From Streptomyces sp. DHE7-1 (GTDB lineage Bacteria; Actinomycetota; Actinomycetes; Streptomycetales; Streptomycetaceae), in contig JACJDG010000003.1 in NCBI GenBank assembly GCA_016432725.1, positions 2,170,001 to 2,234,000 on the forward strand: a stretch of 64,000 nt of DNA, read 5' to 3'. The stretch's first letter is position 1; every line of letters starts with the position of its first letter. Shown in pieces: positions 47,385-57,261 of this stretch. The notes below the pieces were generated by a model, which ran no database searches, was not told where the DNA came from, and saw only the letters and a list, made by a program, of their open reading frames with translations. The position numbers and the translations under genes were made by a program.

Positions 47385-48371
47385 ATGCGCGCCGCCCGCC
47401 TCATCAAGATGGTGCTCCTGCTGCAGTCCCGGCCCTCCATGACCGGCGCCGAGCTGGCGCGGGAGCTGGAGGTGTCGGAGCGGACGGTGACCCGGGACGC
47501 GCAGGCGCTGTCGGAGGCGGGGGTGCCGGTGTACGCGGACCGGGGGCGGGCCGGCGGGTACCGGCTGGTCGGCGGGTACCGGACGCGGCTGACGGGGCTG
47601 GCGCGCACCGAGGCCGAGGCGCTGTTCCTGAGCGGGGTGCCGGGTGCGCTGCGGGAGATGGGGCTGCAGGACGCCGCCTCCGCCGCCCGGCTGAAGGTGT
47701 CCGCCGCGCTGCTGCCCTCGCTGCGGGACGCCCCGGACAGCGCCGCCCGGCGGTTCCACCTGGACGCGCCCGCCTGGTTCCAGGAGCCCGAGACGCCGGC
47801 CTGGCTGCCGGTGATCGCCGAGGCGGTGTGGGCCGACCGGCGGATCGGCGCGGTGTACCGGCGCGGGGAGCGCCCGGTGGAGCGGGAGCTGGAGCCGTAC
47901 GGGCTCGTACTGAAGGCCGGCGTCTGGTACCTGTGCGCGCGGGTGACCGGTGACGGCGCCTTCCGGACGTACCGGATCGACCGGTTCGGCCAGGTGGAGG
48001 TCCGGGAGGAGCGCTTCGACCGGCTGCCGGACTTCGATCTGGCGGCCTTCTGGGCCGGGCAGGCCGAGCGGTTCGCCCGGTCGATCCTGCGCGCCGCGGT
48101 CGTCGTACGGCTGTCCCCCGAGGGCGCGCGCAGGCTGCCGTACGCCGTGGATCCGGCGGCCGCGCGCGAGGCGCTCGCGGACGCGGGCGAGCCGGACGGC
48201 GAGGGGTGGCTGACGGTGACCGTGCCGGTGGAGTCCCAGGACGTGGCCCACGAACAGCTGACGGCGCTGGGTCCTGAGGCCGAGGTACTGGCGCCGGCGG
48301 GTCTGCGGGAGCGGTTCGCGGCGGACGCGGCCCGGCTCGCGGCGCGCTACGGGCGTGCGGACGGCGCATAA
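47385..48371 (+). CDS. YafY-type HTH/WYL-domain regulator
   Basis: The 328-residue protein has an N-terminal winged helix (LARELEVSERTVTRDAQALSEAGVPVYADRGRAGGYRL) and a WYL domain (RELEPYGLVLKAGVWYLCARV), as in DeoR-related YafY regulators that bind small ligands or nucleic acid. It stands alone after aceE; target unknown. No strong ribosome binding site is visible before the ATG. Confidence 0.9.
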   Translation: MRAARLIKMVLLLQSRPSMTGAELARELEVSERTVTRDAQALSEAGVPVYADRGRAGGYRLVGGYRTRLTGLARTEAEALFLSGVPGALREMGLQDAASAARLKVSAALLPSLRDAPDSAARRFHLDAPAWFQEPETPAWLPVIAEAVWADRRIGAVYRRGERPVERELEPYGLVLKAGVWYLCARVTGDGAFRTYRIDRFGQVEVREERFDRLPDFDLAAFWAGQAERFARSILRAAVVVRLSPEGARRLPYAVDPAAAREALADAGEPDGEGWLTVTVPVESQDVAHEQLTALGPEAEVLAPAGLRERFAADAARLAARYGRADGA

Positions 48372-48426
48372 CGATCCGCCACACTCCACGTGCGCCCGCG
48401 GGTGGAGGCCCGATGCTGGTGCCGTG

Positions 48427-48945
48427 ATGGACGAGACGGAGTTCTGGGAGCTGATCGACGCCGCCCGCGAGGCCGCCGAGGGCGACCCCGAGGAGCAGGC
48501 GGACCTGCTCGTGGAACGGCTGCTCCAGTTGGACCCGGAGCTGGTCCTGGACTTCGCCCGTCACTTCGAGGCCCGGTACAACCGGGCCTACCACTGGGAC
48601 CTGTGGGGTGCCGCCTGGGTCCTGCTGGACGGCGCCAGCGACGACGCGTTCGACTACTTCCGGTGCTGGCTGATCGGCCAGGGCCGGGAGGTCTTCGAGG
48701 GCGCCCTGCACGACCCGGACTCCCTGGCCGACCTGCTCGAGGACTTCGACGAGGAGATCGACGGGGACGGCGAGGAGCTGGGCTACGCGGCGGACGAGGC
48801 GTACGAGCAGCTCACCGGCACCGTCGCCCCGGACCTCGGCATCGCCCCGGCGCCGGCCGAGCCGGAGGGCACCGCGATCGCCTTCGAGAACGAGCGGGCG
48901 CTGGCCGAGCGCTATCCGCGGCTGTGGGAGCGCTTCAAGGAGTAG
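48427..48945 (+). CDS. DUF4240 domain protein
   Basis: The 172-residue acidic protein begins MDETEFWELIDAA and includes FDYFRCWLIGQGREVFEGAL, matching DUF4240, whose molecular function is unknown. An alternative GTG start is at 48424. No membrane segment. Confidence 0.82.
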   Translation: MDETEFWELIDAAREAAEGDPEEQADLLVERLLQLDPELVLDFARHFEARYNRAYHWDLWGAAWVLLDGASDDAFDYFRCWLIGQGREVFEGALHDPDSLADLLEDFDEEIDGDGEELGYAADEAYEQLTGTVAPDLGIAPAPAEPEGTAIAFENERALAERYPRLWERFKE

Positions 48946-48984
48946 CCGGGCCCGGCGCGGAGGCGGCAGCGGGCCGCCCCGTGC

Positions 48985-49208
48985 TCATGCGCCCGCGCGC
49001 CCGCGGGCGGGGTCCGACGGCGGCCGGGCGGCCGCGTCGGTCCCGGCCGGATGGTGCGGGGGCGCGGCGTTGGCCCGGTCGAGGGCGGAGGCGGTGACGG
49101 CGGCCGGGCCGAGCACGACGGCGCGACCGCGCACATCGCCGCCCAGGGTCCGCGGTCCGGCCGCGCCCGTTCCGCCCGCCTCGTGAACCGCCCGTGCCCG
49201 CCGCTCAT
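48985..49208 (-). CDS. small hypothetical protein, reconstructed across a probable frameshift
   Basis: From the ATG at 49208, with GGAGG 8 nt upstream, the frame reads MSGGHGRFTRRAERARP. The second part, GPRTLGGDVRGRAVVLGPAAV, shows strong third-position G/C and ends at a TGA at 48985. It is in another frame, joined by one missing base near 49155-49160. About 74 residues if corrected. Homology not recognised; the weakest gene call here. Confidence 0.4.
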
Positions 49209-49360
49209 GGTCCCCGCCTCCGCTCGTCGGCCGCCGCTCCGCGGCGCCCCGTCCCGTGCCCTGCCGGGCGGGGCGGGCCGCGCGGCGCGCGGCGTGCCGT
49301 CCCATGCCGTGCCCGTGCCCCGACGGTAGGGCGGGCGGCTCGCGGCGGGCTGCGGGGCGG

Positions 49361-50188
49361 CTATGACCTCCCTGTGGGCGTCCTGCCCTGGAGCCGGGCG
49401 GCCGTCAGCCTGATCTCCGGCAGCCGGGCGGTCAGGGCGGCGCCGGGGCAGGTGGTCATGAAGCCCTCGTTGTGGCCGGCCACGGCGGGCAGGGTGGTGG
49501 CGGTGCCCGCCTTGAAGCGGCTGTGGCCGTTGCTGGAGACCAGGTGGGCCGGGGCCCGGGGGTCGACGTCGGCGAGGCCGAGCTTCCAGGCGGCGAGGGC
49601 GGCGATCGCGTCGGTCATGGCCCGCGGCACGGGCACGCCGGCGGTGAAGGTGCCGAGGGCGGCGATGCCCGCGGTGCGGTGGTTGAAGCCCTGGGTGTGG
49701 GCGCCGGTCACCGGCCGCTCGACGCCTCCGGCGCGGCCCTCGTAGATGGTGCCGCAGCGGTCGACGAGGAAGTTGTAGCCGATGTCGTCCCAGCTCCGGG
49801 CGCCGGTCTGGCCGGCGTACAGGGCGCGGATGATGCGGGGGGTGTCGGCGCAGTCGTACCGGTTGGGCGAGTCGGTGTGGTGCACGAAGACGGCGATCAC
49901 CTTGTCGTCGTAGCGCGGGGGCGGCTGGCCGCGCGGGACGGCGGCCCGGTCCAGCCAGACGGAGCGGGACAGGATGCGCGGCCGGGGCGCGTGGTGGGCC
50001 GGGGCCTCCCGGTCCGCGCCGGGCCGGGCCAGGCGGACCGGGGCGGCGCTCTCGACGCCCCGGGCGCACAGGGCCAGCGCCAGGACGGCGGTCAGGCCGG
50101 GGAGGCAGCCGAGCAGCACCAGCAGGGCACCGGGGACGCGGGCGGGCCGCCGCCCGGGTGTTCCCGGCGTTCTTCGCAGGACGCGCAT
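49361..50188 (-). CDS. PGRP/N-acetylmuramoyl-L-alanine amidase domain protein
   Basis: A hydrophobic N-terminal segment (about 22-45) precedes a secreted amidase_2/PGRP domain: VFVHHTDSPN (zinc His), YNFLVDRCGTIYEGRAGG, AHTQGFNHRTAG and GHNEGFMTTCPG (zinc His and Cys). It would cleave peptidoglycan stem peptides. I chose the ATG at 50188 (275 residues) because the upstream extension lacks a signal. It diverges from the MarP-like protease gene; 202 nt separate them. Confidence 0.92.
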   Translation of the reverse strand: MRVLRRTPGTPGRRPARVPGALLVLLGCLPGLTAVLALALCARGVESAAPVRLARPGADREAPAHHAPRPRILSRSVWLDRAAVPRGQPPPRYDDKVIAVFVHHTDSPNRYDCADTPRIIRALYAGQTGARSWDDIGYNFLVDRCGTIYEGRAGGVERPVTGAHTQGFNHRTAGIAALGTFTAGVPVPRAMTDAIAALAAWKLGLADVDPRAPAHLVSSNGHSRFKAGTATTLPAVAGHNEGFMTTCPGAALTARLPEIRLTAARLQGRTPTGRS

Positions 50189-50390
50189 GGTCCCACTGTC
50201 GGCTCGGCGCGCCGGGCCCGCGATGTGGGGTGTGCCACCTGGTGGAACCATCGTCCTTGTCCAGGCCGTTTCTGGGGATATACGCACACGTGGCCGGATC
50301 GTGGTCCGGGTGGCCGTTCACGCACGCGCGTGACTGATCACCGGGGCCGCCCGGCCCGTATCTCAGGGGGTCCGAGAGAAAGGCGGCTCC

Positions 50391-51583
50391 GTGGACCTGC
50401 TCGACCTGGTGCTCGCACTGGTGGTCGCCGTCTACGCGGTGTCCGGTTACCGGCGCGGGCTGGTGGCCGGCTGCCTGTCCCTGGCCGGGTTCCTGGGCGG
50501 CGCGGCGGTCGGGGTGTGGGCGCTGCCGTGGGTGACCGGCCTCGCCGCGCGCGGATCGGCGGCGGCGACCGTGCTGGCGGTGCTGACCGTGCTGGTGCCG
50601 GGCGTGGTGGGGCACGAGCTGGCGGCCCGGCCGGCGCTGCGGCTGCGGCGCCGGCTGGACGGGGAGGGCCGGGGCCCGCTGCGGGTGGCGGACGGTACGG
50701 GGGGCGCGGTGGCGAACTCGGTCGCCGTGCTGATCGTGGCCTGGGTCGCGGCGAGCGTGCTGGGCGCCTCCTCCTCGCAGACCGTGACCACGGCGATCCG
50801 GAACTCCGCGGTGCTGGGCGCGGTGCAGCGGGCGATGCCCGAGACCACCCCGGTGTGGTTCTCGCGGGCCACCTCCGCGCTGACGGAGGCGGGGTTCCCG
50901 CAGGTCTTCAACCCGTTCGAGAACGAGTCGACGGCCCAGGTGGCCCGGCCCACCGGGGACAGCGTCACGTCCGCGGCGGCGAGCGCGGCCAGGCGCAGCT
51001 CGGTGAAGATCGAGGGGGCCTTCGGCACCGAGGGCCGCGAGGGCAGCGGCTTCGTGTTCTCGGCCCGGCACGTGATGACCAACGCGCACGTGGTGGCGGG
51101 CATCGACCATCCGAACGTGCGGGTGGGCGGGGTCGGGCCGGCGTACCGGGCCCGGGTGGTGCTTTTCGACCCGGACCGGGACGTGGCGGTGCTGTACGTG
51201 CCCCGGCTGCGCGCCCCGGTGCTGCGGTTCGACCACAGCGCGGTGCGCGGCGCGCCGGCGGTGGTCGCGGGCTATCCGCAGGACGGCGGCCTCGACCTGC
51301 AGGCGGCCACGGTGGCGAACCGGGTGCGGGCGCGGGGCAGAACATCTACAGCACCCGGACGGTCACCCGGGAGATCTACTCGATCCGCTCGACGGTCCGG
51401 CCCGGCAACTCCGGGGGCCCGCTGCTGTCGTCCGACGGCCGGGTGTTCGGCGTGGTCTTCGCCCGCTCCACCTCGGACGGCGAGACGGGGTACGCGCTGA
51501 CGGCGGACGAGGTGGCGCGCGACGCCTCGACCGGGGCCGCGGCCACGGCGCCGGTCGACACCGGCCACCTCGTCACGTCGTAG
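50391..51583 (+). CDS. MarP-like membrane serine protease (CvpA-type helices plus S1C protease), apparent frameshift
   Basis: Four N-terminal helices of CvpA type (LDLVLALVVAVYAVSGYRRG...) precede an extracytoplasmic trypsin-like domain: His in MTNAHVVAG, Asp in DRDVAVL, Ser in GNSGGPLL. This matches mycobacterial MarP, which is needed for acid and oxidative resistance and processes a peptidoglycan hydrolase. One G is missing at 51334-51337; corrected length is about 397 residues. GTG at 50391 has GAAAGG upstream. Confidence 0.9.
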
Positions 51584-51618
51584 GGCGCGGGCCGCGGGAC
51601 GCTCCGGGGGTACGGGCC

Positions 51619-52100
51619 TCAGAGGGTGCGTCCCATGAGCACGTCGTCGACGAAGGCGCCCTCGATCAGCCACTCCCCGGCAGCACGCCCTCGACCGCGA
51701 AGCCCTGGGACTCGTAGAGCCGCCGGGCCGGGGTGTTGTGCCCGAGCACGCGCAGGGTGAGGCGGCGCGCGCCCCGCGCCCGCGCCTCCTCGACGGCGGC
51801 CCGGACCAGCGCCCCGCCGACGCCCTTGCCCCGGACCTCGTCGGAGACGACCAGGCCCTGGATCTGGCGGACGTGCGCGTTGGCGGCCAGCGCGGTGGGC
51901 AGGACGAGGCGGATGTAGCCGGCGACGCGCCCGTCCACCTCGGCGACGAGGTAGTCCTGCGGCCGGTGCCGCTCGTCGAAGAAGGGCGGGTACGGCGGCC
52001 GCGGTGCGGGCAGTACGGCGTGCAGCGGGGACCAGGCGGCCCGGTCGAGGAGGGCCAGCTCCTCCTCGTCGGCGGGCAGGGCGATGCGTATGGACGGCAT
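51619..52100 (-). CDS. GNAT-family acetyltransferase, apparent frameshift at the C-terminus
   Basis: The acetyl-CoA motif is VVSDEVRGKGVGGALV, followed by LRVLGHNTPARRLYESQGF, an arrangement typical of GNAT enzymes. As written the protein stops at 51666. One missing C at 51675-51678 would extend it through EWLIEGAFVDDVLMGRTL to a TGA at 51619 (about 160 residues), which fits the family. The ATG at 52100 has AAGGTG upstream. Substrate unknown. Confidence 0.85.
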
Positions 52101-52156
52101 GGAGGTCACCTTAGGCAGGGCGGAGAGGAACGGCCGCGGCGGGGAAGGATGGCCGC

Positions 52157-53048
52157 ATGGAACGTTCGCGAATCGCGGTGGCCGGTGCGTCCGGTCTCAT
52201 CGGCAGCGCCCTGGTGCGGTCCCTGACCGCCGACGGGCACGAGGTGGTGCGCCTGGTCCGCCGCGCGCCCCGGAACAAGGACGAGGTCCGCTGGGACCCG
52301 GAGCGGCAGCAGGTGGACACGGCCGGCCTGGCCGGTTGCGACGCGGTGGTCAACCTGGCCGGTGCGGGCATCGGGGACCGGCGCTGGACGCCGGAGTACA
52401 AGCGGCTGATCCGGGACAGCCGGGTGCTCGGCACGGCCGCGCTGGCGGAGGCGGTGGCCTCGCTGGACACCCCGCCGCGGGTCTACGTGAGCGGCAGCGC
52501 CATGGGCATCTACGGCGACACCGGGGACCGCGCGGTGGACGAGGACGAGCCGCCCGGTGACGGTTTCCTGCCCTCGCTGTGCGTGGAGTGGGAGGAGGCC
52601 GCGGCGCCCGTGCAGGAGGCCGGGGTGCGGACGGTGTTCCTGCGCACGGGTCTGGTGGTCGCGCGGGGCGGCGGGGCGTGGGGCCGGCTGTTCCCGCTGT
52701 TCAAGGCGGGGCTCGGGGACGTCTGGGGAGCGGACGGCAGTACTGGTCGTACATCGCGCTGCACGACGAGGTCGCCGCGATCCGGCACCTCATCGACGAC
52801 GACACCGCGTCCGGGCCGTTCAACCTGACCGCGCCGCAGCCGCTGACGAACCGTGAGGTCACGGAGGCGATGGGCCGGGTGCTGCACCGGCCGACGGTGT
52901 TCGCGGTGCCGGAGCCGGTGCTGCGGGCGGCGCTGGGCGAGATGGCCGGGACGTGCTGGGCAGTCAGCGGGTGCTCCCGAAGCGGCTGCTGGAGTCGGGG
53001 TTCACGTTCGCGTTCCCGGGCATCGAGGACGCGATCCGCGCGGCCTGA
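52157..53048 (+). CDS. TIGR01777-family NAD(P)-dependent epimerase/SDR, two apparent frameshifts
   Basis: The N-terminal Rossmann motif is AGASGLIGSALV, with VNLAGAGIGDRRW and SAMGIYGDTGDR. The C-terminal DUF1731-like part reads VLGSQRVLPKRLLESGFTFAFPGIEDAI. Missing G residues at 52715-52718 and 52948-52950 break the frame; corrected length is about 297 residues. Enzymatic role is unknown for most of this family. Confidence 0.85.
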
Positions 53049-53263
53049 CCGGCGGTCAGGTGCCCCGTCGGCGTCTCCTGAGCCCTCGTGTGATCTGTTG
53101 AGTTCTCTTGTGACCGAATGCGACCGCCGTGCGACCGTGCCCTGTCGATGCGCTGACTGCCCCTGACCGGTCAGGGACCTAACCTCGAGCCGAACTCGGG
53201 TATCCCTGGAGCCAGTTGGGGGCATGACGTCTCCACCGGCCGCGCAACCACAGGAGGGGCCTC

Positions 53264-54627
53264 GTGCTTGAGCCCGCGTACCAGGTGGACGTCGTCATCG
53301 TGGGAGCCGGGATCGCCGGACTCTCGGCGGCCCACCGGCTCACCAGCGCAGGAGTAACCACCGCAGTCCTGGAGGCCGCCCCCTGCGTGGGCGGCCGCAT
53401 GTCGACCGAGAAGGTCGACGGCTTCCGGCTCGACCGCATAGGACAGCTGCTGTCCACGTCGTATCCCGAACTCCGCCTGACGCCGGGGCTCGGTGCGCTC
53501 GCCCTGCGCCGGTTCGCGCCGGGCGTGCTGCTGCATCGCGACAGGCGCACACACCGCGCGGGCGCACCGGCGGCCGCGGGGAGCGCAAGGGGCGCACTTC
53601 ACGTGGTGCGCGCCCTGGCGAGCGCCCCCGGGGTCCGGCGGCCCCACCCGGCCGGACCGGCGCTCCGGTCGGCGGCGCGGTCGACCAGGCCCGGCTCGGC
53701 ACCGCGCTGGGCCGGATCGCCGTCACCCCGGTCGAGCGCCTGCTGTCCCGGCCGGAGCTGCCCGCGGCGCAGGCGCTCGCGGCCCGGGGGGTGCCCGCGC
53801 GCACCATCGAGGGCTTCCTGCGCCCGCTGCTCGCCGCGCTGCTGTGCGACCCGGAACTGTCCACGTCCAGCCGGTGCGCGGACCTGGCGCTGCGCGCCTT
53901 CGCCGGCGGCCGGCTGTGCGTGCCGGAGGGCGGCGCCGAGGCGCTGCCGGAGCTGCTGGCCCAGACGCTGCCGCCCGGCACCGTGCGCACCGGGGTACGG
54001 GTCACCTCGGTCTCCACGACCTCGGTGACCACCGCCGAGCACGGCGCGATCCGCTGCCGCGCGGTGCTGCTGGCGACCGACGCGCGGGCCGCGGCGGAGC
54101 TGCTGCCGGGCCTCAGGGTGCCGGACTTCCACCCGGTGACGGTCCTGCACCACACCACGGACGACCCGGCCGCGGCCTTCGCCACCGGCACCTCGCTGCT
54201 GCTGGACGCCGACCGCGGCGGACCGGTCGCGCACACGGCGGTGCTCAGCAACGTCGACCCGAGCCGGGCACCGGCGGGGCGGGTGCTGATCTCCTCGACC
54301 GTGCTGGGCGCCCCGTCCGACGGGATCGACACGGCCGTGCGCATCCATCTGTCCCGGCTGTACGGCACCTCGACCCGGCGCTGGGAGACGCTGGCGGTGC
54401 ACCACACCCCGGAGGCGGTGCCGGCCATGCGCCCCCCGCACGACCTGCGCCGCCCGGTACGGCTGCTGGCCGGCCTGTACGTCTGCGGCGACCACCGCGA
54501 CACCAGCACCGTCCAGGGCGCCCTGCACTCGGCCCACCGGGCTGCGGCGGCCGTCCTCGCGGACCTGGGCGCGGCGGGGTCGATGCATCGGTCGGATCCC
54601 GCGCCGACCCTGCCGAGGGCCGCCTGA
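53264..54627 (+). CDS. FAD-dependent oxidoreductase (amine oxidase/phytoene desaturase-like), apparent frameshift
   Basis: The dinucleotide motif is VVIVGAGIAGLSAAHRL, then a GGRMSTEKVDGF motif as in protoporphyrinogen and amine oxidases. The C-terminal FAD motif is LLAGLYVCGDHRDTSTVQGAL. About 454 residues after restoring one C in the run at 53625-53629. AGGAGG lies 6 nt before the GTG. The 215 nt upstream show no other gene. Substrate unknown. Confidence 0.85.
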
Positions 54628-54648
54628 GCCGCCGGCCGGGGGACACCC

Positions 54649-56118
54649 CTAGCCGAGCGCGGCCACCTTCTCGCGGTAGCCCCGCACGGGAGCCGCGTCC
54701 CGGTACGGCTCCAGGCGCCGCTCGAAGTCCCTGACGTACTCGACGGCCCGCGCGGACCGCATCTGGGCCGCCTGGCCGGCGGCCTCCGCCGCCAGCACGC
54801 ACGCCTGGTCGAGTTCGCCGAGGCCGAGCCGGGCGGTGGCGAGGACGACCCGGCAGAACAGGCGGCTGCGGGCGTAGGCGGGGGCGCGCAGTTGCAGGGA
54901 ACGCTCGGCGTGCTGCGCCGCCGCCCGGAACTGCTGGAGGTCGCGGTGGCAGTGCCCGAACTCGTCGGCGAGCTGCGCCTCGTCGAAGAACCGGGCCCAG
55001 TACGGCACCTCGTCCCCGGGCCGGGCCGCCTCCAGGGCGCGCTCGGCCCGCACCAGTGCCCCGGTGCACGCCCGCACCTCGCCCAGCACCCCGTGCGCGC
55101 GGGCCTCGGCGGCGTGCAGCAGCGCCTGCACCACCGGCGGGGCGGCGGTCCCGACGCCCTGCTGCGCCACCCGCGCGAGCTGCACGGCCTCCCTGCCGTG
55201 CCCGAGGTAGACGGCCTGACGGCTCATGGTGACGAGCACGTAGGAGCCGTAGGACCGGTCGCCGGCCGCCTGGGCGAGCCGCAGGGCCTGCACGTAGTAG
55301 CGCTGGGCGAGCCCATGCGCGGCGATGTCGTACGAGGTCCAGCCGGCGAGCCGGGTGAGGTCGGCGGACGCCGCGAACAGGCGCCGCCCGGTCTGCTCGT
55401 CGTAGGCGCCGCGCAGCAGCGGCTCGCACTCGTGCTCCAGGTAGCGCACGAGGGCCTGCCGGGCGTGGCCGCCGCCGTAGGCGTCGTCGAGGGTGCGGAA
55501 GAGTTCGGCGACCGAGCGCAGCGCGGCGATGTCACCGCCGGTGACCCGGTGGCCGGGCGCCCGCTCGGCCTGGCCGCGGGGCCGGGCCGCCGGGGCGGTC
55601 ACCGCCTCGAGCCGGCTCCTGACGGCGGCCGGCCTGCCCTGGGCCGGCACCCGGGCCACCGGGTCGCGGGCCACCCGGTCGTCGGCCTTGCCGATCAGCC
55701 AGTCCCGGCTGGGCACGACGAGACCGGCCGGGGTGAAGGCGATCTTGCGCAGCTCGGCGTGGCTGCCGGAGTCCTTGCGCCACAGCCCGCTGACGATGTC
55801 GACGGCCTCCTCCGGAGTGGCCGCGAACTCGAGTCCTGCGTACACCGGCGCACAGGCGTCCAGGCCGAGATCCTGGGCCGTGAGCCGGCGCCCGAGCCGG
55901 CGGGTGAACACCTCGGCGATGAGCGCGGGCGTGGTACCCCGGGGCTGCTGGCCGCGCAGCCAGCGGGTGACCGAGGTCTTGTCGTATCTGAGGTCCAGCC
56001 CGTGCTCCAGGCCGAGCTGGTCGACGCGACGGGCCAGACCCGCGTTGGAGAACCCCGCTTCTGCGATGAGCGCGGCGAGCTGGCGGTTGGGGGTGCGCTG
56101 CGCGGGTCGGTCCGTCAT
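54649..56118 (-). CDS. NsdA-like regulator: HTH plus TPR-like repeats
   Basis: The 489-residue protein has an N-terminal helix-turn-helix (LIAEAGFSNAGLARRVDQLG...SVTRWLRGQQPRGTTPALIAEVF) and a C-terminal all-helical region with TPR-like repeats (ALLHAAEARAHGVLGEVRACTGALVRAERAL, DLQQFRAAAQHAERSL). From memory this resembles NsdA-type streptomycete regulators that restrain differentiation. I chose the ATG at 56118 with a GGAG 12 nt upstream; the frame is open to 56247. It diverges from lipB. Confidence 0.85.
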   Translation of the reverse strand: MTDRPAQRTPNRQLAALIAEAGFSNAGLARRVDQLGLEHGLDLRYDKTSVTRWLRGQQPRGTTPALIAEVFTRRLGRRLTAQDLGLDACAPVYAGLEFAATPEEAVDIVSGLWRKDSGSHAELRKIAFTPAGLVVPSRDWLIGKADDRVARDPVARVPAQGRPAAVRSRLEAVTAPAARPRGQAERAPGHRVTGGDIAALRSVAELFRTLDDAYGGGHARQALVRYLEHECEPLLRGAYDEQTGRRLFAASADLTRLAGWTSYDIAAHGLAQRYYVQALRLAQAAGDRSYGSYVLVTMSRQAVYLGHGREAVQLARVAQQGVGTAAPPVVQALLHAAEARAHGVLGEVRACTGALVRAERALEAARPGDEVPYWARFFDEAQLADEFGHCHRDLQQFRAAAQHAERSLQLRAPAYARSRLFCRVVLATARLGLGELDQACVLAAEAAGQAAQMRSARAVEYVRDFERRLEPYRDAAPVRGYREKVAALG

Positions 56119-56357
56119 CTGCGGTGCGTTCTCCTGCCTTACGGCTCTGCTGTAGTGCCCGGATTGCCGGTGAGCAGCCCTTATGGCCTCGTGGACGGCG
56201 CGAATGTAGCGGAGAGTGAGCAGACGATCGCATCGTTCCCGGTTCATTCATCCGATCGTGTGAGGATTGCCCTCCGGGCTGACGCACGCCGGACGGTCGT
56301 ACAGTGGCGTGGGCGCGCCACGCGCCTGACACCGGTTCGCTGAGGGAGGCGCTTGCC

Positions 56358-57155
56358 GTGAGTGAGTTGCGGTTCGTCCACATGGGGTTCGGCGCGGACG
56401 CCGTCGAGTACCAGGAGGCGTGGGACGAGCAGCGCCGGGTGCACGCGGCCCGGTTCGCCGACGAGGTCCCGGACACCGTCATCCTGCTGGAGCACCCGCC
56501 GGTCTACACCGCGGGCCGCCGCACCGAGGACAGCGAGCGCCCGCTGGACGGGACCCCGGTGGTCGACGTGGACCGCGGCGGCAAGATCACCTGGCACGGA
56601 CCCGGCCAGCTCGTGGGCTACCCGATCCAGAAGCTGCCCCGCCCGGTGGACGTCGTCGCCCACGTGCGCCGCCTCGAGGAGGCCCTGATCCGCACCTGCG
56701 CCGAGTTCGGCCTGGAGACCACCCGGGTCGAGGGCCGCAGCGGGGTGTGGGTGCTCGGCGACCCGGTCGAGCAGCGGCCGGCGCTCGGCGGGCTCTCCCT
56801 CGACTTCGACCCCCGGCTGACGGACGAGGAGTTCGACCCCCGGCTCAACGGCCCCGAGTACGCTCCCTCCAACGCCGGCCAGCGCCGCGAGGACCGCAAG
56901 ATCGCCGCCATCGGCATCCGGGTGGCCAAGGGCGTCACGATGCACGGGTTCGCGCTGAACGTGAACCCCGACAACAAGTGGTTCGACCGGATCATCCCGT
57001 GCGGCATCCGGGACGCCGGCGTGGCCTCGCTGGCCGCGGAGCTGGACCGGGACATCACGGTCGAGGACGTCCTGCCGGTGGTCGAGCGGCACCTGCGGGA
57101 CGTGCTGCAGAACGCGGACCTCAAGCCGCGACTGGTGGAGAAGGCCTCCGCCTGA
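56358..57155 (+). CDS. lipB: octanoyltransferase (lipoyl(octanoyl) transferase)
   Basis: LipB moves octanoyl from acyl carrier protein to lipoyl-domain lysines. The signature [18 protein letters not shown], catalytic lysine in RKIAAIGI and cysteine in IIPCGI are present; 265 residues. GTG at 56358 with GGGAGG 8 nt upstream; TACAGT at 56300 is a possible -10. lipA follows after 106 nt. Confidence 0.97.
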   Translation: MSELRFVHMGFGADAVEYQEAWDEQRRVHAARFADEVPDTVILLEHPPVYTAGRRTEDSERPLDGTPVVDVDRGGKITWHGPGQLVGYPIQKLPRPVDVVAHVRRLEEALIRTCAEFGLETTRVEGRSGVWVLGDPVEQRPALGGLSLDFDPRLTDEEFDPRLNGPEYAPSNAGQRREDRKIAAIGIRVAKGVTMHGFALNVNPDNKWFDRIIPCGIRDAGVASLAAELDRDITVEDVLPVVERHLRDVLQNADLKPRLVEKASA

Positions 57156-57213
57156 TCCGGGAATGCGCCCTGCGGCCCGGGGTTGGCCTCGGCGGCAGGG
57201 CTCAGTAAATACG

Positions 57214-57233
57214 GGCGTACCCTGGTGTACGCC
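57214..57233. promoter_or_regulatory. lipA promoter region with a 7-bp inverted repeat
   Basis: GGCGTAC (57214-57220) and GTACGCC (57227-57233) flank CCTGGT. TACCCT inside it is a candidate -10, about 40 nt before the lipA start. A candidate operator for separate control of lipA. Confidence 0.4.
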
Positions 57234-57261
57234 GAGGAATCGAAGTCACAGGGAGCCGGTC

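Noticed and set aside
30807..53633. Interpreting the broken genes as pseudogenes
   Set aside because: All breaks are 1-nt losses in G/C runs with intact sequence on both sides and include housekeeping genes, so sequencing error is the simpler explanation.
54649..56247. Longer N-terminus of the NsdA-like regulator from 56247
   Set aside because: The extension is basic and unrelated to the HTH domain, which begins just after the ATG at 56118 with an upstream GGAG.
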